This document shows, piece by piece, positions 53,787-63,627 of a stretch of 64,000 nucleotides of DNA. Position 1 is the first letter of the stretch. Each line of letters starts with the position of its first letter. The translations under genes were made by a program, and so were the position numbers. Under the pieces are notes generated by a model. The model ran no database searches. It had not been told where the DNA came from and saw only the letters and a list, made by a program, of their open reading frames with translations. The DNA comes from Sphingomonas panacis (GTDB taxonomy: Bacteria > Pseudomonadota > Alphaproteobacteria > Sphingomonadales > Sphingomonadaceae): assembly GCF_001717955.1 (NCBI RefSeq), contig NZ_CP014169.1:255134-319133 (forward strand), given 5' to 3'.

Positions 53787-54221
53787 CTAATTCGGGCCGT
53801 CTTTCACCCTCGCGCAAAATTGCTTCGCATCCCGCTCAAGCGTGGCCATCGTCGCCTGACGATCTTGCATGCGCTGCCGCGCGAAACGGTCGGCGGCCGC
53901 CTGCTTGCTCGCCCGTTGCGCCGGTGTGAGAGTCGTTTCGTGGAGCGCGGGCAAATCACTACCGGGACGGCCACGTTTCTTTGCGTACCAAGCAATAAAG
54001 TCCCGCGTCATCTCGGGAGTAAATTCTCCGCCATGCGCATCGGCATAATCTGCCTCGGCCGTCATAAGCGCGGACATTTCCTCGAACCTGGCGCCGGTCT
54101 CACGAAGTTTCGCCGCACATGCTTCGCGCGTGACGCTGGTCTGGGCGGCCACGGACGTCGCCGGCGCGAACGCTGCCGCCACGACGGCCAACGCCAAGGC
54201 CGTTATTTTCGCGCCTTTCAT
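53787..54221 (-). CDS. Secreted small protein, unknown
   Basis: A 144-residue product with a signal peptide (ITALALAVVAAAFAPATSVAAQ-TS). The mature part is helical with Ala, Arg, Gln and Asp repeats, starting TREACAAKLRETGARFEEM and ending DAKQFCARVKDGPN; two Cys flank the body. No family is recognised. ATG 54221 lies before a signal peptide and is chosen over a longer frame that overlaps the nucleotidyltransferase gene. Cargo role unknown. Confidence 0.55.
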   Translation of the reverse strand: MKGAKITALALAVVAAAFAPATSVAAQTSVTREACAAKLRETGARFEEMSALMTAEADYADAHGGEFTPEMTRDFIAWYAKKRGRPGSDLPALHETTLTPAQRASKQAAADRFARQRMQDRQATMATLERDAKQFCARVKDGPN

Positions 54222-54297
54222 CACGCGGGTCAGATTGCCATCCCAGACCGGGATTGGCCATCCGTTTTGCACCGGTGCGTCTCCTGAAAGCGCCCGG

Positions 54298-55215
54298 CTA
54301 CCCCACCATCTTCTCGAGTTCGGCAATTCTAGCGGTGCAGATATCGTGGACCCTTCGGCCCAACTCCTCCACCCGCGCACCCAGCCAATCCAGCTCCTCC
54401 CGCGAAATCTCATAATGCTTGGAGTAGCGCGCCTTCCGATAGGCGTCCTTGAGCTTTTGATACGTTGCTCGCTCAGTCCGTGTGCCGCGTGGCCAGACGT
54501 CAAACAAGCTGTGATCAAGCCCCTCGGCCAGCGAGCGGAGGAAGATGATGTTGTGGTCGTATGGGGTATAGAGGGTCAAAACCAGCAGGACGCACTGGTA
54601 AAGCGGTTCAGTAGCCTGATGGAGGTCGAAGGCGGCCTTTTTCAAATCGTTATGGCCGAGCGCGTCCCGGTAACCTCGATAGAAGCTCTGGGAGTGTCCC
54701 ATATATTCCTCGAAATAGTCTTTCGAGACTTGAAGGATCTGCTCCGGGGTTTTCGGCTTGGCGGTGGCCAAGGGCTTGTCGTCTGACTGATAGAGGAGGG
54801 AGCCGTCCTTGACGATCTCCATGAAAATCAGCCGGCCGTGGGCCAGTCCGTCGTTCACTTGCTGGAGCGAATGGACGATGAAGTTGACGGGCGTCCGGAT
54901 GACCTTCTCGACGAGATAGGCATCAACGAGCCGCTGCTCGGTCTCCTCCCAATAGGCAGTTCTATCGGCCAGTTCGGTCTGGTTGACGATGACGAGGATA
55001 TCGTAGTCGGATTTGAACTGGTTGGCGTCGAGCGGCGCATCGACCCAATCGCCGCGAGCATAGGATCCGAACAAGATGACCTTCAGGATCCGCGCCGATT
55101 TCCGGCGACCCTTCGCGTCTTGCGTCGCTTCGCGGAAGCCCTGGAACAGCATTTCGACAACGCGGTCGAGCTCACGTTGCTTCGCTGCCGGAAGGTGATT
55201 GATGTCAGTTCGCAT
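54298..55215 (-). CDS. Nucleotidyltransferase with C-terminal HEPN domain (MNT-HEPN)
   Basis: A 305-residue protein. The N-terminal half has the nucleotidyltransferase motif GSYARGDWVDAP (Gly-Ser) followed by SDYDILVIV (Asp-x-Asp metal ligands). The C-terminal half is helical and resembles a HEPN domain, with KARYSKHYEIS as a possible R-x(4)-H active motif. Minimal nucleotidyltransferase and HEPN proteins often form toxin/antitoxin pairs in which the MNT part AMPylates the HEPN RNase; here the two are in one chain. A defence or stability role on the element is likely but inferred. Confidence 0.75.
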   Translation of the reverse strand: MRTDINHLPAAKQRELDRVVEMLFQGFREATQDAKGRRKSARILKVILFGSYARGDWVDAPLDANQFKSDYDILVIVNQTELADRTAYWEETEQRLVDAYLVEKVIRTPVNFIVHSLQQVNDGLAHGRLIFMEIVKDGSLLYQSDDKPLATAKPKTPEQILQVSKDYFEEYMGHSQSFYRGYRDALGHNDLKKAAFDLHQATEPLYQCVLLVLTLYTPYDHNIIFLRSLAEGLDHSLFDVWPRGTRTERATYQKLKDAYRKARYSKHYEISREELDWLGARVEELGRRVHDICTARIAELEKMVG

Positions 55216-55274
55216 TGGCTCGGCTCGGGTGGCGAGGTTTGCTAAAGTCGGGCTTGAAGACTGGACGATGCTCG

Positions 55275-55709
55275 TTACTCATTCGTTGGGGCCGACAGCC
55301 AAGGATTGATGACCGAGACGCGCGTTGCCTTGAAGTCGCTTGTGTTCCGCGTGACGACGGTCAGGTGATGGACAAAGGCAGTTGCCGCGATCCAACTGTC
55401 GCGCTCGCTTTGGGGATCGGGCACATGTAGCTGCGCGCAGCGCGCCGCCACATCGCTGGTCATCGGGAGGATACGATCGCTGAAAGCCGGCAAGACGGTT
55501 TCTTTCATCCAACGCCTGAGCATTGCCCCCTGCGCCGCGTCACGACGCTCCTGAAGAAGAACGCCGCGTTCCAGCTCGAAGACCGACATAGCGGACAGGA
55601 AGGTCGAGCCCGGGTCAACGGACGTGAGCCATGCCTTGACGCTCGAGTCGATGCGGCCGCTCGCCAGCTTGCGGCTTTCCGAGACGACGTTCGTGTCGAG
55701 AAGATACAT
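55275..55709 (-). CDS. VapC-like PIN-domain toxin
   Basis: A 144-residue PIN RNase: Asp5 in YLLDTNVVSE, Glu45 in VFELERG, Asp104 in SERDSWIAATA and a final acidic residue (Asp125 in NTSDFKA), the four-acid site of VapC toxins. ATG 55709 overlaps the antitoxin stop by one base (TAATG), so both are translated together. VapC cuts tRNA or rRNA when the antitoxin is lost, stabilising the element. Confidence 0.9.
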   Translation of the reverse strand: MYLLDTNVVSESRKLASGRIDSSVKAWLTSVDPGSTFLSAMSVFELERGVLLQERRDAAQGAMLRRWMKETVLPAFSDRILPMTSDVAARCAQLHVPDPQSERDSWIAATAFVHHLTVVTRNTSDFKATRVSVINPWLSAPTNE

Positions 55710-55954
55710 TATTCGTCGAGATCGACTGTCAGAGCGGCCAAAGTCGACCGCGGTGGTTCCCAATCGAAGTCCATTGCAGCCCTCGGCATCAGCGCGTCGG
55801 CCAAGGTTCGCCCGCGCGTAGCCAGCTGCTCGAGCGCTTCCTCGATCACCTCAGCCTGGCTGCGGCCTGGCCGGACCAGGAGCCGCAAGAGCTCGGCCGC
55901 ACGAGCTGAGCGGATGGTGATGGGAGGCTGTTGTCGGCGGGCCAAGCTAGTCAC
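55709..55954 (-). CDS. VapB-like antitoxin
   Basis: An 81-residue product from GTG 55954 (GGAGA seven bases upstream). It has a ribbon-helix-helix-like middle (PITIRSARAAELLRLLVRPGRSQAEVIEEALEQLA) and a C-terminal acidic tail (LAALTVDLDE) that would wrap the toxin. It precedes and overlaps the VapC-like gene, the normal order. It binds its own promoter to control the pair. Confidence 0.82.
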   Translation of the reverse strand: MTSLARRQQPPITIRSARAAELLRLLVRPGRSQAEVIEEALEQLATRGRTLADALMPRAAMDFDWEPPRSTLAALTVDLDE

Positions 55955-56134
55955 TGCAATTCTCCATGTTCGCCTTGGTATATCAGTGTGCATGCACGCG
56001 TGCAAGCGCGGACCGCGCTTGAGGGGCACGTGCCGTGGGACGGCGATACCGCTTGCAGCTTCTCGGCGCGGTGCTCGCTGCGCGAACTACGGTAGAAGCT
56101 ATCGCGACCCGCGGGGCTGAACTATCATGATGAT

Positions 56135-56335
56135 ATGAGCCATGACGAAGACGATGCTACTGCATTTCTCGCCGCTCGGGAGCTTATCGCCGAGCATGGC
56201 GATGGCGTTGCTGCGTTTCTTCAGGCCAAGATCGATGATCTGACGGCGAAGGAGGATTACGCGCAGCTATCGGCTTGGTTGGCCATCCGCAACGCTGTCG
56301 CGCTCTCGATCGGCACCGATACGACGCTGCAATAG
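56135..56335 (+). CDS. Hypothetical protein, 66 residues
   Basis: A small acidic helical protein: MSHDEDDATAFLAARELI, then HGDGVAAFLQAKIDDLTAKEDYAQLSAWLAIRNAV. The spacing of charged and hydrophobic residues fits two helices. Several similar small proteins occur in alphaproteobacterial mobile regions, but no family name is claimed. No clear ribosome binding site. Confidence 0.45.
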   Translation: MSHDEDDATAFLAARELIAEHGDGVAAFLQAKIDDLTAKEDYAQLSAWLAIRNAVALSIGTDTTLQ

Positions 56336-56419
56336 ATTGCTTCCTCTGCACGCGGGGCAGCTGCCCATCGCCCAGCGACAGCGAGATCCATAGCGGCAGG
56401 GGACAGGGGGATGCCGCGG

Positions 56420-57259
56420 CTAGTTTCGATTGAGCCCCATCTCACGGCTCTGAAGCTTGCGCTTCCACAATTGTTCGATGGCAATGATCTCCTCAGGGCT
56501 CGCGGCCGAGCCGGTCACCTCAAGGATGCTGACCTGATAGTCGCTTGGCTCGCTGCTCTTGAGGCCGATGTTGCCGCCGTGCCCGTCGGCCGCATAGTTG
56601 AGCCAGCGACCATAGAAGCCGGCATCCCCAGTCGCTGAACCGACATATTGCTCCCGGGTTTTTGCGGAGGTCAGGAGATAGACGCCGCGCGCGGCGCGTA
56701 GCGCCGACACCCAGGTCGCGGGCAACCCATGAATCTCCGACACGTTGGTGACGAAGTGCGTGTAGCCGGGGAATGCGTCTTCCCGGAATGCGCGGGTGAG
56801 CTCGACAATTGGCTTGTTCTGGCGATCGGCGCGCTGGATCCAGCTTCGCGCGCCGGCACCCCATTCGACCCACAATCGTCCAGCATAGTCGGCAAGTTCC
56901 GGGAGCAGAGCGGTCTTATATCTGTCGAGGCTGCGCGTGGTGAGGCCGGCACCCGGTACGCCATGGAGCGGATCGATCCAGACTGGATCTGCGACGCCGG
57001 CGTGTTCGGCCGAATAAATGCCGGCGAAGAGTGTCCCGCCCGCCGGCGGTGAAATGAAGCTCGCCCAGAACGGCGAGGCGAGGCCGGCGCGATTGCTGGC
57101 AGTTTGAACGCTCTGATACTCCTCGAAGCTCTGCCGCTGATCACGCCAGAGAATGTAGGGCGTGCGCCCGTTGGGCGCCTTCGCCTGATGGCGTAGGAGG
57201 CGGACCTGGACCGGCACGAACCCGGCTTTCTCGAGGAGGTCCGTAAATTGCAGGATCAC
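56420..57259 (-). CDS. GIY-YIG nuclease-like protein coupled to the integrase
   Basis: A 279-residue protein. The C-terminal domain is GIY-YIG: GVY at residues 192-194, YVG at 205-207, Arg218 in FYGRWLNY, then GHGGN and the catalytic Glu262 in AIEQLWKRKL and final GLNRN. The N-terminal 180 residues form an unrelated domain with no recognised fold (WRDQRQSFEEYQ). ATG at 57259 overlaps the integrase stop by 4 bases, so they form a two-gene operon. A role as a restriction-type nuclease or helper of recombination is possible; no cognate methylase is present. Confidence 0.82.
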   Translation of the reverse strand: MILQFTDLLEKAGFVPVQVRLLRHQAKAPNGRTPYILWRDQRQSFEEYQSVQTASNRAGLASPFWASFISPPAGGTLFAGIYSAEHAGVADPVWIDPLHGVPGAGLTTRSLDRYKTALLPELADYAGRLWVEWGAGARSWIQRADRQNKPIVELTRAFREDAFPGYTHFVTNVSEIHGLPATWVSALRAARGVYLLTSAKTREQYVGSATGDAGFYGRWLNYAADGHGGNIGLKSSEPSDYQVSILEVTGSAASPEEIIAIEQLWKRKLQSREMGLNRN

Positions 57260-58311
57260 AGGAACCCCGCGCCGGCATGGTTGCGGAATCGATCGGCAGA
57301 GCGGACATATTCAGAGAGGATCTGCACCGTCTTATGGCGGCTGACCTCCTGCATCTTGAAGATGGTCGCACCCTGGCTGGCGGCTTCGGTGAGGAACCCT
57401 GCGCGCAGCGAATGCCCGGAGAACTTGCTCGCGTCATAACCCGCCGCGGCGGCACAACGCTTGACCAGGCGCGCCACTGCCTTGTCCGACATGGGATCAT
57501 CGGTGAGCTGGTCGCTACGGGTGAGCCGACGGAACAGCGGCGTTGCGGCTTCCTCGTCGGGGTTCCGCACCACGTCCGCTTCCAGCACCCGGACCGCGCC
57601 GATCCAGTCAAGCAGCAGCGCTTTAGGGCGGATGCGCGTGCCTTCGGGAATCGCGATCGTCGCGCCTTCGCCCGCCTGATCGGTCTTGGTGGCGCCGAGA
57701 TAGAGTTCGAGGCCCTGTTCGAGGATTCCGATGCTGTCGAGCGTCAGCGCGACCAGCTCGGAGCGGCGCAGTGCAGCGGCCATGCCGATCGCGAGCAGGG
57801 CGCGGTCGCGCCGCGCGCGCAGCCCGTCGCCCTCGATCTCGGCGAGCATATGGCGCAGCGCGGAGGCATCGGCGGCGTTTTTGCGCGTCTTCTTGATCTT
57901 CTTGTCGTTGCGTATGCCGGCGAGCGCCTCGCGAAGGCCGCCGGCTTCGGGGTGGGCGCTCGGTGCCGGGTGATGGCTCGCGCGGTGATGATGGCCGATC
58001 GCGGCGACGCGCCGGTCGATGGTGGTCGGCTTGAACCCGGCATCGGCCTGGTTGGCGACGAACGCGGCAATCTGCTCGGGATGTGCGGGCATCGGGGCAA
58101 GCCCGCGCGACCCACACCATGCGGTGTAGATCGTCCAATCGGACGCATAAGCACGGTGTGTCGCGGCCGCGCGCGCCGCCTTCTTGTAGGCTGCGGCACG
58201 TTCGAGATCCTCGTGCAGGACGGCGAGCATGCCGTCGGTCGGCACGAGCGCCGGCAGAGCGGTTTCGACGGTGCCGTTGGGCGGGACGTCATCTGGATGT
58301 GGGTGTTGCAA
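57256..58311 (-). CDS. Tyrosine recombinase/integrase
   Basis: A 351-residue site-specific recombinase. The N-terminal SAM-like core-binding domain (AAATHRAYASDWTIYTAWC) precedes the catalytic domain with Arg182 (GMAAALRRSELVALTL), His300-x-x-Arg303 (FSGHSLRAGF), His326 (SRHKTV) and the nucleophile Tyr335 (LSEYVRSA). It would integrate or excise the element or resolve dimers. The putative core site is the palindrome 65 bases upstream of its start. It is followed by the GIY-YIG gene. Confidence 0.93.
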   Translation of the reverse strand: MQHPHPDDVPPNGTVETALPALVPTDGMLAVLHEDLERAAAYKKAARAAATHRAYASDWTIYTAWCGSRGLAPMPAHPEQIAAFVANQADAGFKPTTIDRRVAAIGHHHRASHHPAPSAHPEAGGLREALAGIRNDKKIKKTRKNAADASALRHMLAEIEGDGLRARRDRALLAIGMAAALRRSELVALTLDSIGILEQGLELYLGATKTDQAGEGATIAIPEGTRIRPKALLLDWIGAVRVLEADVVRNPDEEAATPLFRRLTRSDQLTDDPMSDKAVARLVKRCAAAAGYDASKFSGHSLRAGFLTEAASQGATIFKMQEVSRHKTVQILSEYVRSADRFRNHAGAGFL

Positions 58312-58790
58312 GATCGGTGCCGCGTCTCTGGATGCCTTTGGGAGCTATTTGGCACCCTTCCCGCGCGCCGTCCACTGTGTCCGATAAGGAATGTTATCGG
58401 ACACAAGTTTACCTGAAGGGCACCTTGGACATTGTCGTTTTCGGGAGATGTCCGGATGATCGCCTCCCGCTGCGGATCTGCGCGCTAGGCCACCGGATAT
58501 CGGCATTCGAAAACGAGACGGCATCGGAGTTAGTGCGGTGAACGAGCGATTTCCCGTTCCTACTCGGCAAACTGATCCTCTGATTGCGCGCGACCGGCAA
58601 GTCGAGCAAATTATCGGGCGCACGGAAGTATAGCAGGCTTTGGCAACGCAGCGCGCCTACGGATCGGATTGGAGCGAATGAGCACGCATATCTGCAGACA
58701 TGGCGACAACCATCCGCGGTCGGCCAGGCTAGTTGCACGGGACGGGCGAGACACTACGGCAAGCGGTCTGGTCGGAAGCGTTTTGACGCG
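58312..58790. other. 479-base intergenic region between integrase and YoaK-like gene
   Basis: Except for the palindrome at 58376-58405, nothing convincing was found. Several open frames overlap on both strands but have no family resemblance or good ribosome binding sites. A boundary of the mobile element is probably located here or nearby; no tRNA gene or obvious direct repeat is visible. Confidence 0.4.
58376..58405. repeat. Perfect 12-6-12 palindrome, candidate recombination core site
   Basis: Arms TGTGTCCGATAA (58376-58387) and TTATCGGACACA (58394-58405) are perfect inverted complements, with a 6-base centre (GGAATG). Two 11-13 bp inverted arms around a 6-8 bp spacer is the layout of tyrosine-recombinase crossover sites (loxP, dif, att cores). 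It lies 65 bases upstream of the integrase start. It could instead be an operator of the integrase gene. Confidence 0.55.
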
Positions 58791-59441
58791 ATGACTAGAT
58801 ACGACCGACGCGTTCGGCTTCTGGCCGCTGGCCTCTCGGCGATCGCAGGCTATGTCGACGCGATCGGCTTCCTGTCGCTCGGCGGCTTCTTCGTCTCTTT
58901 CATGAGCGGCAATTCGACGCGTCTGGGCGTCGGTCTTGCCAACGGTTCGGTGAGTGCCCTCATCGCGGCGGCGCTGATCGCTACGTTCGTCACGGGCGTC
59001 GCGATCGGATCGATCGTAGGCCGGCTCGTGAGGGCGCGGCGGCGGCCCGCCGTGCTAGGGCTGGTCGCACTGTTGCTGGCGATCGCGGCAAGCCTGGACA
59101 TGGCCAGCCAAACGCGGCCCGCGATCATCGCGATGGGCCTGGCGATGGGTGCGGAAAATGCAGTCTTCGAGCGTGATGGCGAGATCCATATCAGCCTGAC
59201 CTATATGACTGGCACGCTGGTGAAAGTTGGCCAGCGGATCGCGAGCATCCCGTTCGGCGGCGGCCCGTGGGCGTGGACGCCCTATTTTCTTCTGTGGCTC
59301 GGACTCGTCACAGGCGCGGTTGCTGGCGCTCTTGTTTATCCGTCGCTCGGATTGGCGGGTTTGTGGATCGCAGCGGGAGCCGCCGGCCTGTTCGCTCTTG
59401 TTGCTGTCTGGATGGGCCCCGACCGCTCGGATCCAACCTGA
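58791..59441 (+). CDS. YoaK/DUF1275-family membrane protein
   Basis: A 216-residue inner-membrane protein with six likely helices. The family start is RRVRLLAAGLSAIAGYVDAIGFLSLGGFFVSFMSGNSTRLGV with the conserved GNST motif, followed by a second half with MAMGAENAVFERDG and TYMTGTLVKVGQRI. DUF1275 proteins are widespread, uncharacterised membrane proteins. ATG 58791 begins the first transmembrane segment; the frame extends 69 codons further upstream but without family sequence. It is read toward the atp operon. Confidence 0.85.
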   Translation: MTRYDRRVRLLAAGLSAIAGYVDAIGFLSLGGFFVSFMSGNSTRLGVGLANGSVSALIAAALIATFVTGVAIGSIVGRLVRARRRPAVLGLVALLLAIAASLDMASQTRPAIIAMGLAMGAENAVFERDGEIHISLTYMTGTLVKVGQRIASIPFGGGPWAWTPYFLLWLGLVTGAVAGALVYPSLGLAGLWIAAGAAGLFALVAVWMGPDRSDPT

Positions 59442-59577
59442 CGTCATAAGCTGTTGATGGCAAATCCGGCCACTAGCAATAACCTTCGCCTCCTTGCGGC
59501 ACGCGCACGCGGATAACACCGGGCCGCCCTCATATCCGTATTCTCACGCATATCCCCCTTGTCGGAACGCGCCTTAG

Positions 59578-61423
<1,846 letters not shown>

Positions 61424-61427
<4 letters not shown>

Positions 61428-61705
61428 CGGAGTCTTTGCCGCCCCCGCACGAGCGCATGGTCGAAGCCGTCCGCGAACGTGCCGAGCGGCGGCGCAAGGC
61501 GCGGGGTTTGCCATCGTTCGCGCGCAATTTCGGCCAGATCGGCGTGCTCGGCTGGCAGATCGTGGTGCCGGCGCTGATCGCGCTCGCGCTCGGGCGCTGG
61601 CTCGATCACCGCCTCGCCAGCGGCATTTTCTGGACGGCGCCTTTGCTGATCCTGGGCGTCGGGTTGGGCTGCTGGTCGGCGTGGAAATGGATACAGCGGC
61701 AATGA
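61424..61705 (+). CDS. atpQ: AtpQ, N-ATPase AtpI-like membrane protein
   Basis: A 93-residue protein with two transmembrane helices (VLGWQIVVPALIALALGRWLD and SGIFWTAPLLILGVGLGCWSAW). The first part is basic (RERAERRRKARGLPSFARNFGQIG), as in AtpI-like proteins. The GTG start overlaps the atpC stop by 4 bases. AtpQ/AtpR probably help assemble the N-ATPase and bind Mg2+. Confidence 0.82.
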
Positions 61706-61968
61706 TCGTTCTCAATACCTCTTGTCTTCCTGATGCTGGGTGCTCTGGCGGGACCATGCACTTCGCGATGATCGCGAAGGATGCCGATCTTCTCGTTCAT
61801 GGCGGATCGGTCCTTATGGCGATCGGGCTGAAGCTCGCGCGGCTGCTTCTCACCGTAACCCTTCTCGTGGTCGCCGCGCTGCAGGGATGGCCGAGCCTTC
61901 TCGCCGCGACGACCGGCGTCCTGGTGGCCCGCCAGTTGGTCCTCCGGCGTTTGCAGGTGAAGGCATGA
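61702..61968 (+). CDS. atpR: AtpR, N-ATPase membrane protein, apparently frameshifted at its N-terminus
   Basis: The frame from ATG 61702 overlaps atpQ and ends 61968. From about residue 19 it matches AtpR (MHFAMIAKDADLLVHGGSVLMAIGLKLARLL, TTGVLVARQLVLRRL). The preceding 15 residues in this frame are unlike the family, while another frame between about 61720 and 61750 gives LVFLMLGALAG, which fits the first AtpR helix. Two compensating single-base differences are therefore likely. It is still listed as a gene because most of it is open. Confidence 0.65.
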   Translation: MIVLNTSCLPDAGCSGGTMHFAMIAKDADLLVHGGSVLMAIGLKLARLLLTVTLLVVAALQGWPSLLAATTGVLVARQLVLRRLQVKA

Positions 61969-62669
61969 AGTTCGCGTCCCCGCTCGAAAGTCACGTCCTG
62001 TTTCGCGAATCGGACCCGTGCCGATCAGCCAGCCGGTGGTCACGACCTGGGGCATCATGGCGCTGCTCACGCTGGGGAGCTGGCTCATCACGCGGGCGCC
62101 TTGCGCTTCGTCCTTCCCGCATCCAGGCGGCGCTCGAACTGCTCGTCACCACGATCGCCGGCCAGATCCGCGAGACGATGGAGGCCGAACCACGACCTTA
62201 TCTGCCGCTGATCGGCACGTTGTCGTGTTCCTGCTGGTCGCAACTGGGCATCGCTGGTCCCCGGTGTCGAGCCGCCGACGGCGACGCTCGAAACCGATGC
62301 CGCCTTGGCCCTCATCGTGTTCGGTGCGACCATCTGGTTCGGCGTGCGCTCGCTCGGCGCGCGGGGCTATCTGCGCAGCTTCGCCCAGCCCTCGATCGTC
62401 ATGGTGCCGCTCAATCTGGTCGAGCTGTTCACGCGCAGCTTCTCGCTGATGGTACGCCTGTTCGGCAACGTCATGAGCGGCGTCTTCATGATCGGCGTCA
62501 TCCTCAGCCTGGCCGGCCTGCTCGTCCCGATCCCGCTGATGGCGCTCGAGATGCTGACCGGCGCCGTCAGGCCTACATCTTCAGCGCGCTCGCCATGGTC
62601 TTCATCGGCAGCGCGCTCAGCGAAGCAACCGAAACGCGCCAGGCGTCCAAACCGGAGACATCGTCATGA
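61965..62669 (+). pseudogene. atpB: atpB, N-ATPase a subunit, multiple frameshifts
   Basis: ATG 61965 overlaps the atpR stop. Family sequence continues in different frames: MKFASPLESHVLF, then GPVPISQPVVTTWGIMALLTLGSWL, then LRPSRIQAALELLVTTIAGQIRETM, then GVEPPTATLETDAALALIVFGATIWFG through MVRLFGNVMSGVFMIGVILSLAG, then AYIFSALAMVFIGSALSEA. At least five single- or two-base indels are needed (near 62007, 62096, 62222, 62240 and 62568). The functional Arg helix region MVRLFGN is present. The residues are well preserved, so errors in the determined sequence are as likely as gene decay. Confidence 0.75.
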
Positions 62670-62908
62670 ACTGGATACACATCGTCAGCATCCTGGGAGC
62701 CGCGTTCGCGATCGCCATCGGCGCCATCGCCCCGGCTCTCGCGCAAGGACGCGCCGTTGCCGCGGCGATGGATGCGATCGCACGCCAGCCCGAGGCGTCG
62801 AACACGGTCTCGCGCACGCTGTTCGTCGGCCTCGCGATGATCGAGACGATGGCGATCTACTGTCTCGTGATCGCGCTGCTGCTGCTCTTCGCCAATCCGT
62901 TCGCCTGA
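62666..62908 (+). CDS. atpE: AtpE, N-ATPase c subunit
   Basis: An intact 80-residue hairpin membrane protein. First helix: IVSILGAAFAIAIGAIAPALAQ; second: LFVGLAMIETMAIYCLVIALLLL. The essential carboxylate is Glu60 in MIETMAIY. Gln27, Glu60, Thr61 and Tyr65 line up with the Na+-coordinating Gln32, Glu65, Ser66 and Tyr70 of the Propionigenium c subunit (spacing 33 and 5), suggesting Na+ coupling. It is coupled to atpB by a 4-base overlap. Confidence 0.9.
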   Translation: MNWIHIVSILGAAFAIAIGAIAPALAQGRAVAAAMDAIARQPEASNTVSRTLFVGLAMIETMAIYCLVIALLLLFANPFA

Positions 62909-62909
62909 G

Positions 62910-63627
62910 ATGCACATCGACTGGTGGACGCTGGCGCTGCAGGCGATCAACGTCCTCATACTCGTCTGGCTGCTGGCGCGCTTCCTCTACCGGCCGGTGA
63001 TGAAGGTTATCGCCGACCGGCAAGCGGCGGCCGACGCGTTGCTGTCCGAAGCCCAGTCCTCGAAGGACGCTGCGCTCACCGAGACTGGCACGCAGTGACG
63101 GCTTCGCCGCAGACGCGGATCGACGCCGGACCGAGAGGCCGAGCTTGAAAAGGACCGCATCCGCCTGCTCGCCCAAGCCCAGACCGATGCCGACGCGGTG
63201 GCGACACAAGCGGCAGCAGCCACGACCGCGGAGCGGATGCGCATGATGGCGGAATGGCAGGAGAAGGCAGGGCTGCTTGCCGGCAGCATGGCGGAGGCAC
63301 TGCTCGCGCGCCTGCCGGCGGCGCACACGACCGATGCCATGTTCGACGCACTGCTTGAACGATTGCAGGGCCTTTCGGAGGCCGAACGACGCATGCTATC
63401 GAGGACGCCCCACTCGTCCTCCTCACCCCCGCCCCCGTCGGCGAGGCAGACCAGGCACGCTATCGCGACGCGCTGAACGGCGTGCTCCCAGACATCACGG
63501 CACTGGCGTTCGCGGTCGACCCGAAGCTGATCGCGGGGTTCGACGTGCGCGGCCCCCATATCCGGATCAGCAACAGCTGGCGTGCCGATCTCGACGCGAT
63601 GCTGGCGACGCTCAAGGGAGGACGACC
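62910..63627 (+). pseudogene. atpF: atpF, N-ATPase b subunit, frameshifted
   Basis: ATG 62910 starts one base after atpE with the family N-terminus MHIDWWTLALQAINVLILVWLLARFLYRP and then a coiled-coil helix. The frame stops at TGA near 63097, but family sequence continues through DGFAADADRRRTE in another frame, then EAELEKDRIRLLAQAQTDADAVATQ and ERMRMMAEWQEKAGLLAG back in the first frame, and APLVLLTPAPVGEADQARYRDAL in a third frame. At least three frameshifts are needed. The end before atpA is uncertain. Confidence 0.7.
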
